From Flavobacteriales bacterium UBA6693 (GTDB lineage Bacteria; Bacteroidota; Bacteroidia; Flavobacteriales; Weeksellaceae), in the NCBI GenBank assembly GCA_002454815.1, contig DKJL01000008.1, positions 1 to 60,488 on the forward strand: DNA of 60,488 nucleotides, in the 5' to 3' direction. The notes beneath the pieces are model-generated. The model searched no databases and had not been told where the DNA came from. It saw only the letters and a program-made list of their open reading frames with translations. How positions within the stretch are numbered: position 1 is the stretch's first letter; every line of letters begins with the position of its first letter. Shown here piece by piece: positions 1 through 10,078 of this stretch. The position numbers and the translations under genes are program-made.

Positions 1-2
1 AA

Positions 3-953
3 ATGATTTTTGAGGAACAGTTTTGTTTTCTTACCGGAGATCTAACCACCGACAAAATGTCCGTATATCCCGAATGGTTACTGAATCATTTTAAATTTGG
101 CGACGACCGTATTGAAATGATGGATAAATCGAAGACCTACCGATACAAAGACTTGCAGCTACCGTGTTCTCCGCGCGTAAAAAAGGCATTTGAAGAACTG
201 GAGGAAGACTTCCAGCGCGCCTATCAGTTGGGTTACGAAGGTATTTCCGCACTCGGGGAAGAAAAGCTTTTTCTGTGGACGGGCAGAATGGTTTACGGCA
301 TGCTGTATTACGAGATGCAGTACGAAACGCAGCGGCTGCGCCGTTTGGGGGAAAACTTCGACTTGTCTTCCATGCTGCGCGAGCGTTTCGGAAATTTTCA
401 TCTTATGTTGCAGTCGATCGTGGAACCGATTCGGTTTGTGGGCAAAAAACCGTGGAGCATTGTTACGTTTCCACTGAAATATTCGGCAGATATTTTCAGT
501 TACCGTGATGACACGGTCAATCTTTTATTTCAGTTTGGCGTCAACGGTTTCGGCATTATAGCCTGTCTGCAGGACAACGGAATTATTGCGGAAAAACACC
601 GTGAAATTCTGGAAAAAATGCAAGGGCATGTTCTGCATCCCATTCAGTTTGAGGAACTTTTTGCAAGTTTTCATTACTCGGATTATATATTGCAGTACAA
701 ACCTGAATATAGCATAGAACAGACAGAAAACGGCGTTACCATCGAAGCGCTCAGCATAGAAGCTACGGCGAACCGGCCTGTTTTCGGATTTTGGGATGAC
801 GAAACTTACGCCCAGCTTTTGACCAATTATTGGTCGGTCTACGGCATTCAGCGCGGCGATATTATTCGGTTTCAAAAGCCTTTCCTGAGTTTTCTTGAGA
901 ATCCTTACACAAGGGATTTCGTGTTGCCGGAAAGCATTGATTTACCATTTTAG
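3..953 (+). CDS. Conserved hypothetical protein (possibly 5'-truncated by the window edge)
   Basis: This open frame of 316 codons begins at an ATG only two bases from the window edge, so the true start could lie upstream. The product looks soluble, with no signal peptide or membrane segment. It is rich in aromatic residues, with a helical central part (about residues 55-130) and a mixed C-terminal half. I recognise it only as a lineage-specific hypothetical of Chryseobacterium-like genomes and assign no function. An N-terminal CFLTG followed by YPEWLL faintly recalls the zinc-knuckle start of some HNH-type proteins, but no second cysteine pair or HNH core is visible, so I do not call it one. 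It ends in a TAG and the next gene starts about 280 bp later. Confidence 0.7.
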   Translation: MIFEEQFCFLTGDLTTDKMSVYPEWLLNHFKFGDDRIEMMDKSKTYRYKDLQLPCSPRVKKAFEELEEDFQRAYQLGYEGISALGEEKLFLWTGRMVYGMLYYEMQYETQRLRRLGENFDLSSMLRERFGNFHLMLQSIVEPIRFVGKKPWSIVTFPLKYSADIFSYRDDTVNLLFQFGVNGFGIIACLQDNGIIAEKHREILEKMQGHVLHPIQFEELFASFHYSDYILQYKPEYSIEQTENGVTIEALSIEATANRPVFGFWDDETYAQLLTNYWSVYGIQRGDIIRFQKPFLSFLENPYTRDFVLPESIDLPF

Positions 954-1230
954 ACGATATTCCAGCAAACCAGTCCCAAAGTTCGCTCGTCGTGCGTGAC
1001 AAGCCAACGCCATCTGTCCGAGTTTAAAAAAACCCTCGTCCGCTTTAGCAGCGTGGCCCTTCTACATTTATTTACTTTTAAATTTTTACAGCTTTACGTG
1101 TTATAGCGCGGGGTTCCGCTGATTCCAAAATTTATTTACTGGTGGTCATGCAAAATACTTCAGCGTATTATTTGTTTTGTCTTAATTTATTTTGTACCTT
1201 ATCCCATAATCTAAATAACAACTACAATAC

Positions 1231-1665
1231 ATGGCGGATTCTTTCTCCAAAAAAGAAAACTTTAAGAAAAAACTTCAGAAGAAAAAAGAAAAGGCATTAC
1301 GCCGGGAAGAGCGTAAGGAAAATAATGACAAAGGCAAAACCCTCGATGACATGATTATGTATGTCGATGCCAATGGGCAGTTTACCACCACGCCTCCGGT
1401 AAAAAATGACGATGAAGTCGTTGATCTTGATAACATCCAACTCGGTGCGGCCCCGGTCGAGCCGGAGGAAAAGGTGAAGTCGGGAATCGTGACCTTCTTT
1501 AATGAAAAAGGTTATGGCTTTATTACCGAAGACCGGTCTAAAGAAAACATCTTTTTCCACAGCAACAACTGCACTGAAATGGTGAAAAAAGGCAATAAAG
1601 TCTCGTTCGAGATTGAAAAGTCGCCCAAGGGCCTTTCTGCAGTCGACATCAAGTTGATCAAATAA
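1231..1665 (+). CDS. Cold-shock-domain protein with basic N-terminal extension
   Basis: The protein has 144 residues. The C-terminal 65 form a cold-shock domain: the RNP1-like strand appears as GYGFIT and the RNP2-like strand as NIFFH, the residues that stack on single-stranded RNA or DNA. The first 40 residues are almost all Lys/Glu/Arg (KKENFKKKLQKKKEK), a charged extension that probably adds nucleic-acid affinity. An acidic linker lies between. Family members act as RNA chaperones or antiterminators in the cytoplasm; the exact role here is inferred. The ATG at 1231 follows an A-rich leader typical of Bacteroidota, and a terminator hairpin begins five bases after the stop, so it is probably monocistronic. 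Confidence 0.9.
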   Translation: MADSFSKKENFKKKLQKKKEKALRREERKENNDKGKTLDDMIMYVDANGQFTTTPPVKNDDEVVDLDNIQLGAAPVEPEEKVKSGIVTFFNEKGYGFITEDRSKENIFFHSNNCTEMVKKGNKVSFEIEKSPKGLSAVDIKLIK

Positions 1666-1669
1666 AATT

Positions 1670-1696
1670 AAAAGCTTCGAAAGGAGCTTTTTTTGT
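1670..1696 (+). terminator. Rho-independent terminator after the cold-shock gene
   Basis: A stem AAAAGCT / AGCTTTT with an 8-base loop is followed by a run of T, starting a few bases after the stop codon at 1665. Confidence 0.8.
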
Positions 1697-1883
1697 TTTT
1701 AGTCCTTACTGTAGCAGCTGCGCAAGCGTTTCATTCATCACACGTTTCGCCTAGTCTGAATCATTTTGTTTTTATCTCTCCGCAAGTTTTACGGATTTTT
1801 GGTATTTTAGAACTTTTAATCGCAGCAGTTTTTCAGAAAGCCGCAGAATCACTGTCTGCTCCCGATCCTTAAAAAACTTATTT

Positions 1884-3884
1884 ATGTTCAATACTACTTT
1901 AGCCAAAGGTATTTTTCTGCCGAGTATTATCTTTATTTCTTTGGTTTCTGCGGTGGCAGTGCTTTTCCCCGACGCGGCAGATGATGCACTGAACAGTGTT
2001 AAGAGTTTTATTTTCGTCAACCTCAACTGGGTGTACATCTGGGCAGTCACTTTATTCGTTGTTTTTCTTGTTTATCTTTTATTCAGCAAGTACGGCAACA
2101 TCCGGCTTGGCGATAACGACAGCCTTCCCGAACATTCTTTTTTTTCTTGGGTAGCAATGCTTTTTTCTGCGGGCATGGGCATTGGGCTGATGTATTTTGG
2201 CGTCGCCGAACCGATGCAGCATTACACTTCGGAGGTTTTTGGTCTGGATCATTATGTCAATAAAGCTAAAAATGCCCAGCTTTACACGTTTTTTCACTGG
2301 GGAATTCATGCCTGGGCCATATACGGTCTTGTGGGATTATCGCTTTCATATTTCGCGTACCGAATAAAGCTGCCGCTTTCCCTCAGAAGCTGCTTCTACC
2401 CGATTTTGAAAAATAAAACCGATGGTGGCTGGGGAAATTTAATCGACGTTTTCGCACTCTGTTCCACTTTCTTCGGTATTGCCACAACGCTGGGGTTTGG
2501 TGTCGTGCAGATCAATTCCGGTTTGCAAGTTCTGAATATTGTGCCGGACACTGGCTTTATTTATCAAGTGATCATTGTGGGAACACTCGTGTCGCTCTCT
2601 GTGATCTCAGCGCTTACGGGCGTAGATAAAGGCATTAAAATTCTTAGTAACACCAATGTCATCTTAGTGGTTTGTCTGCTTCTTTTTGTACTGATTTTAG
2701 GTCCTACTGTTTTCCTGATCGGAAGTTTTACCGAAGGCTTGGGAAATTACATCAACAATTTTTTCAATCTCACTTTCGGCACGCATGTTTATGACCGTGC
2801 TGTGCTTCCGTGGTTTTATGACTGGACGATTTTATACTGGGCGTGGTGGATTTCCTGGTCGCCGTACGTGGGACTTTTTATTGCAAAAATATCGAAAGGT
2901 CGCACTATCCGTGAGTTCATTTTTGCCGTCTTGGTCTTGCCTTCTTTATTTAATTTTATCTGGATGACGGTTTTCGGCAACAGCGCTATATGGTTCGATA
3001 TAAATGTTGGAAAAGGCGCACTCAGCGCACTGGCTGGCGATCCGGATGCACTGATGTTTCGCTTTTTTAATTATCTGCCTCTGTCATCAGTTGCAAGTTT
3101 TGCCACCATTCTTATCGTAATTATCTTTTTCGTAACCTCAGCGGATTCGGGAATTTTTGTAATGAACAATATCGCCACAAAAAATGCCGTCAAATCGCCC
3201 AGATGGCAGGTCGTTTTATGGGGCGCGCTGCTTGCTGTGCTTTCACTTTTGCTGCTCAACGCCGGCGGGCTGAAAGCGCTGCAGAGTATGACGCTGATTA
3301 CTGCGCTGCCTTTCTCTATCATCATGATTCTATTTATCGTCAGTCTGTTTAAAGCACTGTCTGTCGACCAGTCGTATTATGAACGAAGTTTCTCACGTGC
3401 TACCGTTCCATGGTCCGGCCGCCTTTGGAAACAAAGACTTCAACAAATCGTTGCGACCAAAGACCGCGGCTACGTCGATCATTTTATCAATTCAAAGGTA
3501 AAGGAAGCTTTTGAGGAACTTCAGGCGGAATTTGCACAAAACGGAATTTCTGCCAGCATTAACCGCAGCCAAAAGCCGGTGCGTCTTGAACTGGAGATTA
3601 AATATGACATTATCAACAATTTCCTGTATGGTGTGGCCACAGCGCCTAAAACTGTTTCTGATTATTTAATTGATGAAGTAAACTTACCTAAAGTACAGGA
3701 AAAAGGCACCTTCTACCCGCGAGCCTATTTCGGGGACAGCCGCGAAAGCTACGACATCCAGTATTTCACCAAAAATGAACTTATTTCTGATGTCCTGAAA
3801 CACTATGACCGTTTTTTGGATATTGTATCTGAAGAAGGAAATGAAATATTCTTCAGCGCCAATCGTAACGAAGTGAGTGAGTAA
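1884..3884 (+). CDS. BCCT-family (betaine/choline/carnitine) transporter
   Basis: The 666-residue protein has about 12 membrane segments across residues 5-500 and a cytoplasmic C-terminal tail of about 150 residues. BCCT signatures are visible: the glycine-rich stretch GMGIGLMYFGVAEPM on TM3, the HWGIHAWA segment, and WTILYWAWWISWSPYVGLF on TM8, whose tryptophans form the aromatic substrate cage. These carriers import quaternary amines such as glycine betaine or choline, driven by Na+ or H+, usually for osmoprotection. The long tail resembles BetT-type members, where it senses osmotic state. Substrate cannot be read from sequence. No choline oxidation genes are adjacent, so uptake of a ready-made osmolyte is the simplest inference. 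Confidence 0.93.
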   Translation: MFNTTLAKGIFLPSIIFISLVSAVAVLFPDAADDALNSVKSFIFVNLNWVYIWAVTLFVVFLVYLLFSKYGNIRLGDNDSLPEHSFFSWVAMLFSAGMGIGLMYFGVAEPMQHYTSEVFGLDHYVNKAKNAQLYTFFHWGIHAWAIYGLVGLSLSYFAYRIKLPLSLRSCFYPILKNKTDGGWGNLIDVFALCSTFFGIATTLGFGVVQINSGLQVLNIVPDTGFIYQVIIVGTLVSLSVISALTGVDKGIKILSNTNVILVVCLLLFVLILGPTVFLIGSFTEGLGNYINNFFNLTFGTHVYDRAVLPWFYDWTILYWAWWISWSPYVGLFIAKISKGRTIREFIFAVLVLPSLFNFIWMTVFGNSAIWFDINVGKGALSALAGDPDALMFRFFNYLPLSSVASFATILIVIIFFVTSADSGIFVMNNIATKNAVKSPRWQVVLWGALLAVLSLLLLNAGGLKALQSMTLITALPFSIIMILFIVSLFKALSVDQSYYERSFSRATVPWSGRLWKQRLQQIVATKDRGYVDHFINSKVKEAFEELQAEFAQNGISASINRSQKPVRLELEIKYDIINNFLYGVATAPKTVSDYLIDEVNLPKVQEKGTFYPRAYFGDSRESYDIQYFTKNELISDVLKHYDRFLDIVSEEGNEIFFSANRNEVSE

Positions 3885-4278
3885 AAAACGCCTGAAAAGT
3901 ATAATATAAGGACATCTTTTTCGGTGCAGCTCCCACCTTGCACCGGTGAGAGCTACAAACGCCTAACACATTTCCTGCAAAACTTCATGGAACTTAAACA
4001 CACAATAGCGGAACAACGCTGTGCATTTGGAATTTCCGCTGTCGGGTTTTGCGATTTTCATACAGTAATGGCAAGCGGTCGCAGTTCTGTAGCGAAGACT
4101 GCATCCGGCGTACCTGCATGCTGCTGCTGCTGGTAGAGCAGAAACGCAAAACATGCACTGCAACCTGCCTGCATATCGGTAACACCCTTATTTCCTATAT
4201 GATACATACTACTTTATTTCAGAATTAAACGGCTGTTTGTTTTTTGTGGGTACCTTTGCACGCCTAAAAAATAAACAC
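3885..4278 (+). other. Gene-free stretch with a possible decayed zinc-finger ORF
   Basis: No intact gene is seen. In one frame starting near 4022 the sequence reads NGKRSQFCSEDC, which resembles the second half of a small treble-clef zinc finger (CxxC ... FCSxxC). The first half is out of frame and no start is credible. It may be the remnant of a small zinc-ribbon gene or chance. The 3' end holds the promoter of the next gene. Confidence 0.25.
4251..4258 (+). promoter_or_regulatory. Putative -7 promoter box (TACCTTTG)
   Basis: It matches the Bacteroidota -7 consensus TAnnTTTG 20 bp before the ATG at 4279. No TTG at the usual -33 spacing is evident, so the assignment rests on the -7 box alone. 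It argues against the longer TTG-initiated frame starting at 4237. Confidence 0.5.
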
Positions 4279-4902
4279 ATGAAAAAACATCTATTCGCTG
4301 CGGTCCTCTTAGGAATGATATCGCTCACCGCCGCTCAGGTTGGAATTAACACCGTAACGCCCCAGGCAACTTTGGATGTCGCATTACCCGAAACCTACGC
4401 CGCCGGCGCAAAAGCGGGTGTAGCGCTGCCAATGCTTACCGGAAACCAGATCGTTCAGATCCAGGAAGCCGATATGAAGCCCGGCACGCTGGTTTTTGCT
4501 ACAAAACCATCTACCACCTCCAATGATATCACTGCAGCCGGTCACTGGTACTGGAAAGACAGCACAGATAAATGGGAACCGCTTAACATCAACCGCCCAA
4601 ACTTCTTTTATTCCCCCTCTATTCTGGTACCTACCGAATCTAGCGAACCAGGCTTTGGAACGATTGATTTGTACGAAAATTACAAGATTCAGTTCAGCAC
4701 GCCTATGGCCAGCAGCGTGGGATCGGTGGGTAAGATTTATACCTACCCGAGTGATCGGTTAGAATATTATGTAACTTATTATGATCCGGCCATTTTTACT
4801 AATGTGCAGATTTCACAAACAGGTAAAATGACTTATGACGTGGCGGCTACTGCAGATACAAGCCTGCCTTCTTTCATGAATGTTGTTTTTGTGGTTAATT
4901 AA
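4279..4902 (+). CDS. Secreted hypothetical protein
   Basis: The product has 207 residues from the ATG at 4279, chosen because it gives a clean signal peptide (MKKHLFAAVLLGMISLTAAQ) and lies just after a -7 box. The mature start VGINTVTPQATLDV is a pattern common at the N-terminus of secreted or surface proteins of Flavobacteriia. The rest is rich in Thr, Pro and aromatic residues, with predicted beta character and no cysteine or catalytic motif. Function is unknown. It precedes the large repeat protein by 48 bp on the same strand, so the two are probably co-transcribed surface components. Confidence 0.8.
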   Translation: MKKHLFAAVLLGMISLTAAQVGINTVTPQATLDVALPETYAAGAKAGVALPMLTGNQIVQIQEADMKPGTLVFATKPSTTSNDITAAGHWYWKDSTDKWEPLNINRPNFFYSPSILVPTESSEPGFGTIDLYENYKIQFSTPMASSVGSVGKIYTYPSDRLEYYVTYYDPAIFTNVQISQTGKMTYDVAATADTSLPSFMNVVFVVN

Positions 4903-4950
4903 ATACAGACATTTTTTTTAAATATTTCTCATCCATTAATTAAAAAAAAG

Positions 4951-7900
4951 ATGTCTGATCAAATTTTAAAATATTATAAAAATATTTTAGTCACTTTCCT
5001 GTTTTTTATTCTGGGTACTACCACGCTGAGTGCGGCCAACTATTACTGGGTCGGCGGCAGCGGCAATTGGAGCGACCTTAATCATTGGCGAACCGCTTCC
5101 GGCGGAAACGTACTGCCTGCGGTAGTGCCACGACTTACTGACGATGTCTTTTTCGATGCAAACTCCGGTTTTACAGAAGCAAGCAAAACGATTACGGTGA
5201 ACGTAGTTGCAAACTGTCATAATATTACTTTTTCCGGCGCGGCTGTACCACCTGCCATTGTATCAACGGACAAGCAAAATTCTCTTAATATTTACGGATC
5301 GTCGGTTTTACAAAGCGGCATGAGTTATGAGGTTTTAGTAACCAATTATCAAAATAATGGAGAAGCTAAGACTGTTCGCAGCAATGGCGTCACCATGGGA
5401 ACGAGCGCATTTGGATCTGAGGTAAATTTTTACGAGGAAACATCCGTCTCATTGAATGACGATTTCTCGGCAAAAATGACTGTTAATATCGAGAAGGGAA
5501 CTTTCAATACAAACAACCACACAGTTACCGTCAGCGAAACTTTTTATTTGCGGGGAAAAGCCGTAAATTTAGGGAGTTCTTCCATTTATATGACCGGAAA
5601 TGACAAGCGGCTGTACACCGGTAACATTATTCTCGACGCAGGTACCTCTACCATCTATTTTACGGGGACACAAAACAGTTTCGCAAATCCCGATGGGCTG
5701 TATGCCATAAATGACCAGACTTTCCATAATGTGATTTTCGAAAATCCACAGTCGGTCCGTTCCACCATTTATGGGGGCTCCTCACCTGGTCAGCAACCAA
5801 AATTCAATAAAGTGGAATTTAAGGGCGCAGGATATATAGAAAATTATAATACCTTCAACGAACTAATCTTAAGCGCAGGTAAAACCCACTTTTTTCAGTC
5901 GGACAAAGTGCAGACCATAAAGCAAAAGCTCACCGTTTATGCTCCGGACTGTGGCGGTTTTATCAATATCAAAAGTAACACACCCGGCACCCGGGCCACA
6001 ATTAATGCACCGGCGGGCGCGGTAATCGATGTCTCGCGGGCAGTAATCAAAGACCTTATTGCTCAGGGCGGAGCCAATTTCCAGGCATTGAATTCTGTAG
6101 ATGACGGAAACAATACGGGGTGGACATTTCCTGAATATACCGGTAAAAACCTTTATTGGGTAGGTGGCAGAGGTACCTGGAACGACAGAGCACACTGGTC
6201 AGACGTTTCGGGTGGCATAGGAGGTTACTGTATTCCCGGTCCAAAAGACAATACCTTCTTTGATGCCGGTTCCGGTTTCAATGAACCTTATATGAAGGTT
6301 ACCGTGGATGCGGTTTCTTATACCAGAAACATTACGGTTCAGGGAACTCTTTCGCCTCCCATGATGATTGCCGATCATTTTTCCAAACCGCTGAACATTT
6401 ATGGCTCAATGGTTCTGCAAGAAGGGATGATCTACTATATCACGAGCACGAATTTTCAGAACACGGATGAACCAAAGACTCTTACCACCAATGGGGTGAG
6501 AGTTGGCGGGTCTACCTCCTCCTCTGTAAACGTTTATGAGAACACGTCTTTCACTCTTTTAGATAAACTTCTGATGGGTGGGACCTTGCGTTTTTACGCA
6601 GGAACGTTTAATACCAATGGGTACGACATGATCCTGGAAAAGGATTTCGCCACGTGGGGCACTACTAAAGCCATTAACCTGAGCACTTCGAAGATTACTC
6701 TAACAGATGATGCAGCTATCTTCAGCAGTGCAGGTGAAAAAGAAGTTCTTCTCCTGGATGCGGCTAATTCCGTAATTACCTTCAGCGGAAAATTCGGATT
6801 TGCTTCCAACACCAAAGGAATTTTGGGCAGACATGGGCAGACCTACAATGAGGTGTACTTCACTAACCCAGGAAGTGAAGGAGGAGGCATCCGTTCAGAC
6901 GCTGCGATTGTTCCAGGAGATATCAAAACCTTAAACTTTAACAAGGTCAGTTTTAAAGGTTCGGGGGTTATTGACGGAGACAATCAATTCAAAAAGCTGT
7001 TGCTGGCTCCCACCAAGATTTACAAATTAAATGCAGGAAACATACAGGAGGTTACTGAATTGTTCAGTTTAAATTCACCCGCATGCAATGGCCATTCTAC
7101 CTTGACAAGTTCCCGCGCAGGAGCGTCGGCCACCCTTACCATGCCGGCGTCTGCGGTTGCAGATGTTTCCGGAGTTACCATGCGTGACATTACTGCAGTA
7201 GGAGGAAATTCCTTCCAGGCAGTTAATTCGATCGACTTAAAAAATAATCCTGGCTGGGTATTCACTTCTACTGAAAGAAAAAATCTGTATTGGGTTGGAG
7301 GCAGCGGAAAATGGAATGATAAAGCGCACTGGTCTTTCACTTCCGGCGGTGCGGGCGGCGACTGTATTCCCGGCGCAAACGATAATGCCTTTTTTGATGC
7401 CGGATCGGGGTTTACCTCAACGAGCAGACAGCTGACCCTCAGCAGTATTACGTACATTAATGATATTACTTTCCATGGAAGTGCAACTCCACCAGTGTTG
7501 GCAGTGGAGTCCACCTATGATGTGCTCAACATCTACGGTTCCTCTGTACTGCAAGCCGGCATGACTTATGAAGTTCCCAATACGAATTATCAAAATTCGA
7601 ATCGACCCAAAACCATAACGAGTAACGGGGTAATTATGGGGAAACGCGGCGTCAATTCCGTCAGTTTTTATGAGACCACCACGATCGGTTTACTGGATGA
7701 TTTTTCAGTTGCATCGGATCTTAAAATATATGCCGGCACCTTTAATACCAATAATTTCCGTGTGAGTACGGTCTTCAGCTTTCAGGCCTATGGTGTGTCA
7801 CAAACCCTCAATCTGGGAAGTTCGCATTTATATATTGGCGATTCCTTCAACATCAGGGCCAATAACACTGTACTCAACGCAGGAACCTCTGTGATTCACT

Positions 7901-8925
7901 TTATGAACCCCTCCACTAACCAATATCTAAATTCCGGAATTGTGGGGAAAGCCGGACATGTTTTCCACGATATTATTTTTGAGAGTCCGACCAGCACCGC
8001 GAGCGTTATTCAGGGTGGAACGACGGACAAGCCTTTACAGTTCAATTCAGTGATCATGAAAGGCGGCGGTTACCTTTATGGAGAAAATATTTTTAAAAAA
8101 CTGCAGCTTACCGCCGGGAAGCAATATTTTTTTGGAGCAAAATCAAAACAAACGGTCACCGGGCGATTGTACGCCTCCGGAAATCCATGTTATCTGCTAT
8201 TTATGAAATCCTCTAACCCAGGCGAACGAGCCAGTATTGATGTACTTGGCGGTCCCACCCACTTTGATTTTGTGAATATAAGCGATATCCAGGCAGTTAA
8301 ACCGCTTACCTATGGGGAGAAAACAACCAATAGCGGAAATAACGACAAAATCAGCTTTAGCCCGTATAATACCGGTACCATCTCAGGTTTAGGCGCAGAC
8401 CGATTATGTACCACATTCGAGGAGTCTGATCCTGCAACTTACACGTTATACACCGATCAGTTTGCGGCCGGACCGGATACCACTTTTCTTTGGACAAAAG
8501 TTGGCGACGATAATTTCCCCGGCACATTAGGTACAGGTCCGAGCTTAGATATCAGAAATTCCGGGTTCGGAACTTATAAAGTAAAGGTGACTTACTCGCA
8601 ACCGGAATCTGCTGACTATTGCGAAGTAGAGGATGAGATTACGCTGAGACAACGTGCCGAAGCACCAACAGTCAGCGAAAAGATTTGCAGGAAAGCCATT
8701 AACACCTTGGCAGATGCAAAAATAAAAGGCACTGCAATACACTGGTACGAAACTGCTGCATCCCTTCTTCCCCTTCCTTTGTCCACGGTCATTGAAAACG
8801 GGAAAACGTATTTCGTAAGTGATACCGCTAATGGTTGTGAAAGCAGTCGGCGAGAGGTGAGATTTGACATCGCACCCTGCTCACGCATTATGATTAATCC
8901 CGCACTTCCGGCACGGACTAAATAA
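4951..8925 (+). CDS. Large secreted protein with three ~375-residue repeats
   Basis: The protein has 1324 residues with an N-terminal signal sequence ending near LSAA. Three homologous modules follow, each opened by YWVGGSGNW or a close variant and then a FFDAGSGF or FFDANSGF element, starting near residues 31, 400 and 778. The modules carry many short Asn/Gly/Thr beta strands with NIYGSSVL landmarks, suggesting a beta-helix or beta-solenoid. The last 170 residues are different, resemble an Ig-like end region and contain several cysteines. No type IX secretion C-terminal domain or gliding-motility-type C-terminus is obvious. I infer an extracellular surface or adhesin-like protein; the ligand is unknown. 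It is probably co-transcribed with the preceding secreted protein. Confidence 0.85.
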   Translation: MSDQILKYYKNILVTFLFFILGTTTLSAANYYWVGGSGNWSDLNHWRTASGGNVLPAVVPRLTDDVFFDANSGFTEASKTITVNVVANCHNITFSGAAVPPAIVSTDKQNSLNIYGSSVLQSGMSYEVLVTNYQNNGEAKTVRSNGVTMGTSAFGSEVNFYEETSVSLNDDFSAKMTVNIEKGTFNTNNHTVTVSETFYLRGKAVNLGSSSIYMTGNDKRLYTGNIILDAGTSTIYFTGTQNSFANPDGLYAINDQTFHNVIFENPQSVRSTIYGGSSPGQQPKFNKVEFKGAGYIENYNTFNELILSAGKTHFFQSDKVQTIKQKLTVYAPDCGGFINIKSNTPGTRATINAPAGAVIDVSRAVIKDLIAQGGANFQALNSVDDGNNTGWTFPEYTGKNLYWVGGRGTWNDRAHWSDVSGGIGGYCIPGPKDNTFFDAGSGFNEPYMKVTVDAVSYTRNITVQGTLSPPMMIADHFSKPLNIYGSMVLQEGMIYYITSTNFQNTDEPKTLTTNGVRVGGSTSSSVNVYENTSFTLLDKLLMGGTLRFYAGTFNTNGYDMILEKDFATWGTTKAINLSTSKITLTDDAAIFSSAGEKEVLLLDAANSVITFSGKFGFASNTKGILGRHGQTYNEVYFTNPGSEGGGIRSDAAIVPGDIKTLNFNKVSFKGSGVIDGDNQFKKLLLAPTKIYKLNAGNIQEVTELFSLNSPACNGHSTLTSSRAGASATLTMPASAVADVSGVTMRDITAVGGNSFQAVNSIDLKNNPGWVFTSTERKNLYWVGGSGKWNDKAHWSFTSGGAGGDCIPGANDNAFFDAGSGFTSTSRQLTLSSITYINDITFHGSATPPVLAVESTYDVLNIYGSSVLQAGMTYEVPNTNYQNSNRPKTITSNGVIMGKRGVNSVSFYETTTIGLLDDFSVASDLKIYAGTFNTNNFRVSTVFSFQAYGVSQTLNLGSSHLYIGDSFNIRANNTVLNAGTSVIHFMNPSTNQYLNSGIVGKAGHVFHDIIFESPTSTASVIQGGTTDKPLQFNSVIMKGGGYLYGENIFKKLQLTAGKQYFFGAKSKQTVTGRLYASGNPCYLLFMKSSNPGERASIDVLGGPTHFDFVNISDIQAVKPLTYGEKTTNSGNNDKISFSPYNTGTISGLGADRLCTTFEESDPATYTLYTDQFAAGPDTTFLWTKVGDDNFPGTLGTGPSLDIRNSGFGTYKVKVTYSQPESADYCEVEDEITLRQRAEAPTVSEKICRKAINTLADAKIKGTAIHWYETAASLLPLPLSTVIENGKTYFVSDTANGCESSRREVRFDIAPCSRIMINPALPARTK

Positions 8926-8940
8926 ACCAACTTCGTACAA

Positions 8941-8968
8941 AAAGACCGCTGCAATGCGGTCTTTTTTT
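8941..8968 (+). terminator. Rho-independent terminator after the repeat protein
   Basis: A 9-bp stem AAAGACCGC / GCGGTCTTT with a 6-base loop is followed by T residues, 15 bases after the stop codon. Confidence 0.9.
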
Positions 8969-9012
8969 GTGTTTTTTAAATTTAAAGTGGCAAAAAAAAT
9001 AAAGACATTCAA

Positions 9013-9039
9013 AAAACCCTCACGTAATTCGAGGGTTTT
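9013..9039 (-). terminator. Terminator of the SDR gene (minus strand)
   Basis: A stem AAAACCCTC / GAGGGTTTT is followed on the minus strand by further T. It lies about 35 bp beyond the stop of the leftward SDR gene and faces the plus-strand terminator at 8941. Confidence 0.85.
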
Positions 9040-9073
9040 ATGGGTGAGAAATATGGCAGATTTAAACCTAAAA

Positions 9074-10078
9074 TTAATTAGATACGCCACCCAAAACACC
9101 AATGATCTGTCCCGTGATATAGGAAGAGCATGATGGCGCGGCCAGGAAAACGTAGGTTGGCGATAATTCTTCCGGCTGTGCCGCCCGCTTCATCGGATTG
9201 CTCGCACCGAACTTCTCTACATCTTCTTTCTTTTGATCTGCGGGGTTCAGTGGCGTCCAAACCGGGCCAGGAGCGACCGCATTCACGCGGATTCCTTTTG
9301 TAACCAGATTTTTCGCTAGAGATTGAGTGAAAGCATTAACACCGCCCTTGGTTAGGGAATAATCAATCATTTTTTCATTACCAAACAAACCATTCACGGA
9401 GCTGGTATTGATGATGGTATCTCCTTCTTTCAAATAAGGTATTACGGCACGGGCCATATAAAAATACCCATATAGATTGGTTTTCATGGTCATGTCAAAA
9501 TGCTCGTCGGTAATCCAGGACATATCTTCTGCATGCGCTTGGAAGGCTGCATTATTCACTAATATATTGATATCACCAAATTCATCGGCCGTCGCTTTTA
9601 CCACTGCTTCGCAGAACGAAGAATCGGCGACATCTCCGGAAAACATGATGGCGCGCCGACCTTCTTCCTCCACTTCTTTTTTTGTTTTTTCTGCGTCCTC
9701 GTGTTCGGTAAGATAAACAATGGCGACATCGGCACCTTCCCTTGCAAAAAGAACGGCCACAGCACGGCCGATACCGGAATCACCACCGGTGATGATAGCG
9801 ACTTTATCTTTAAGTTTTCCGGAGCCTTTGTAATCCGGAGCTTTATATTTCGGTTGTAAATCCAACTCCGCTTCCCGTCCCGGTTTTTCGAGTTTCTGAT
9901 CCGGGAACGGTGGCACCGGTTCTTTGCGGGCTCCTGCCTGCGCCGCAGGCTCCTTTTCCTCCTTTTCGTTTTCTTTCTTTTTTTCTGCGGCCTCTTCCTG
10001 ATCTTTCCTGTCTATATATTCCTGTATTTTCCGCTGCTCGGTTGCGGTTTCCTCCGCTTGTTTTCTGTAATCCTTCAT
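9074..10078 (-). CDS. SDR-family NAD(P)-dependent oxidoreductase (general stress protein 39 / YghA-like)
   Basis: The protein has 334 residues from the ATG at 10078; an upstream in-frame start would add an unlikely hydrophobic stretch. The first 85 residues are a charged Lys/Glu/Gln-rich extension. The rest is a classical short-chain dehydrogenase with the cofactor motif TGGDSGIG, the NNAA motif, a serine in the INTSSVNG strand and the catalytic YSLTK (Tyr-x3-Lys). The extension and the TGGDSGIGRAVAVLFAREGA region match the stress-induced subgroup (B. subtilis YdaD, E. coli YghA), which reduces aldehydes or ketones of unknown identity. It is a single gene with its own terminator and converges on the repeat-protein gene. 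Confidence 0.92.
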   Translation of the reverse strand: MKDYRKQAEETATEQRKIQEYIDRKDQEEAAEKKKENEKEEKEPAAQAGARKEPVPPFPDQKLEKPGREAELDLQPKYKAPDYKGSGKLKDKVAIITGGDSGIGRAVAVLFAREGADVAIVYLTEHEDAEKTKKEVEEEGRRAIMFSGDVADSSFCEAVVKATADEFGDINILVNNAAFQAHAEDMSWITDEHFDMTMKTNLYGYFYMARAVIPYLKEGDTIINTSSVNGLFGNEKMIDYSLTKGGVNAFTQSLAKNLVTKGIRVNAVAPGPVWTPLNPADQKKEDVEKFGASNPMKRAAQPEELSPTYVFLAAPSCSSYITGQIIGVLGGVSN

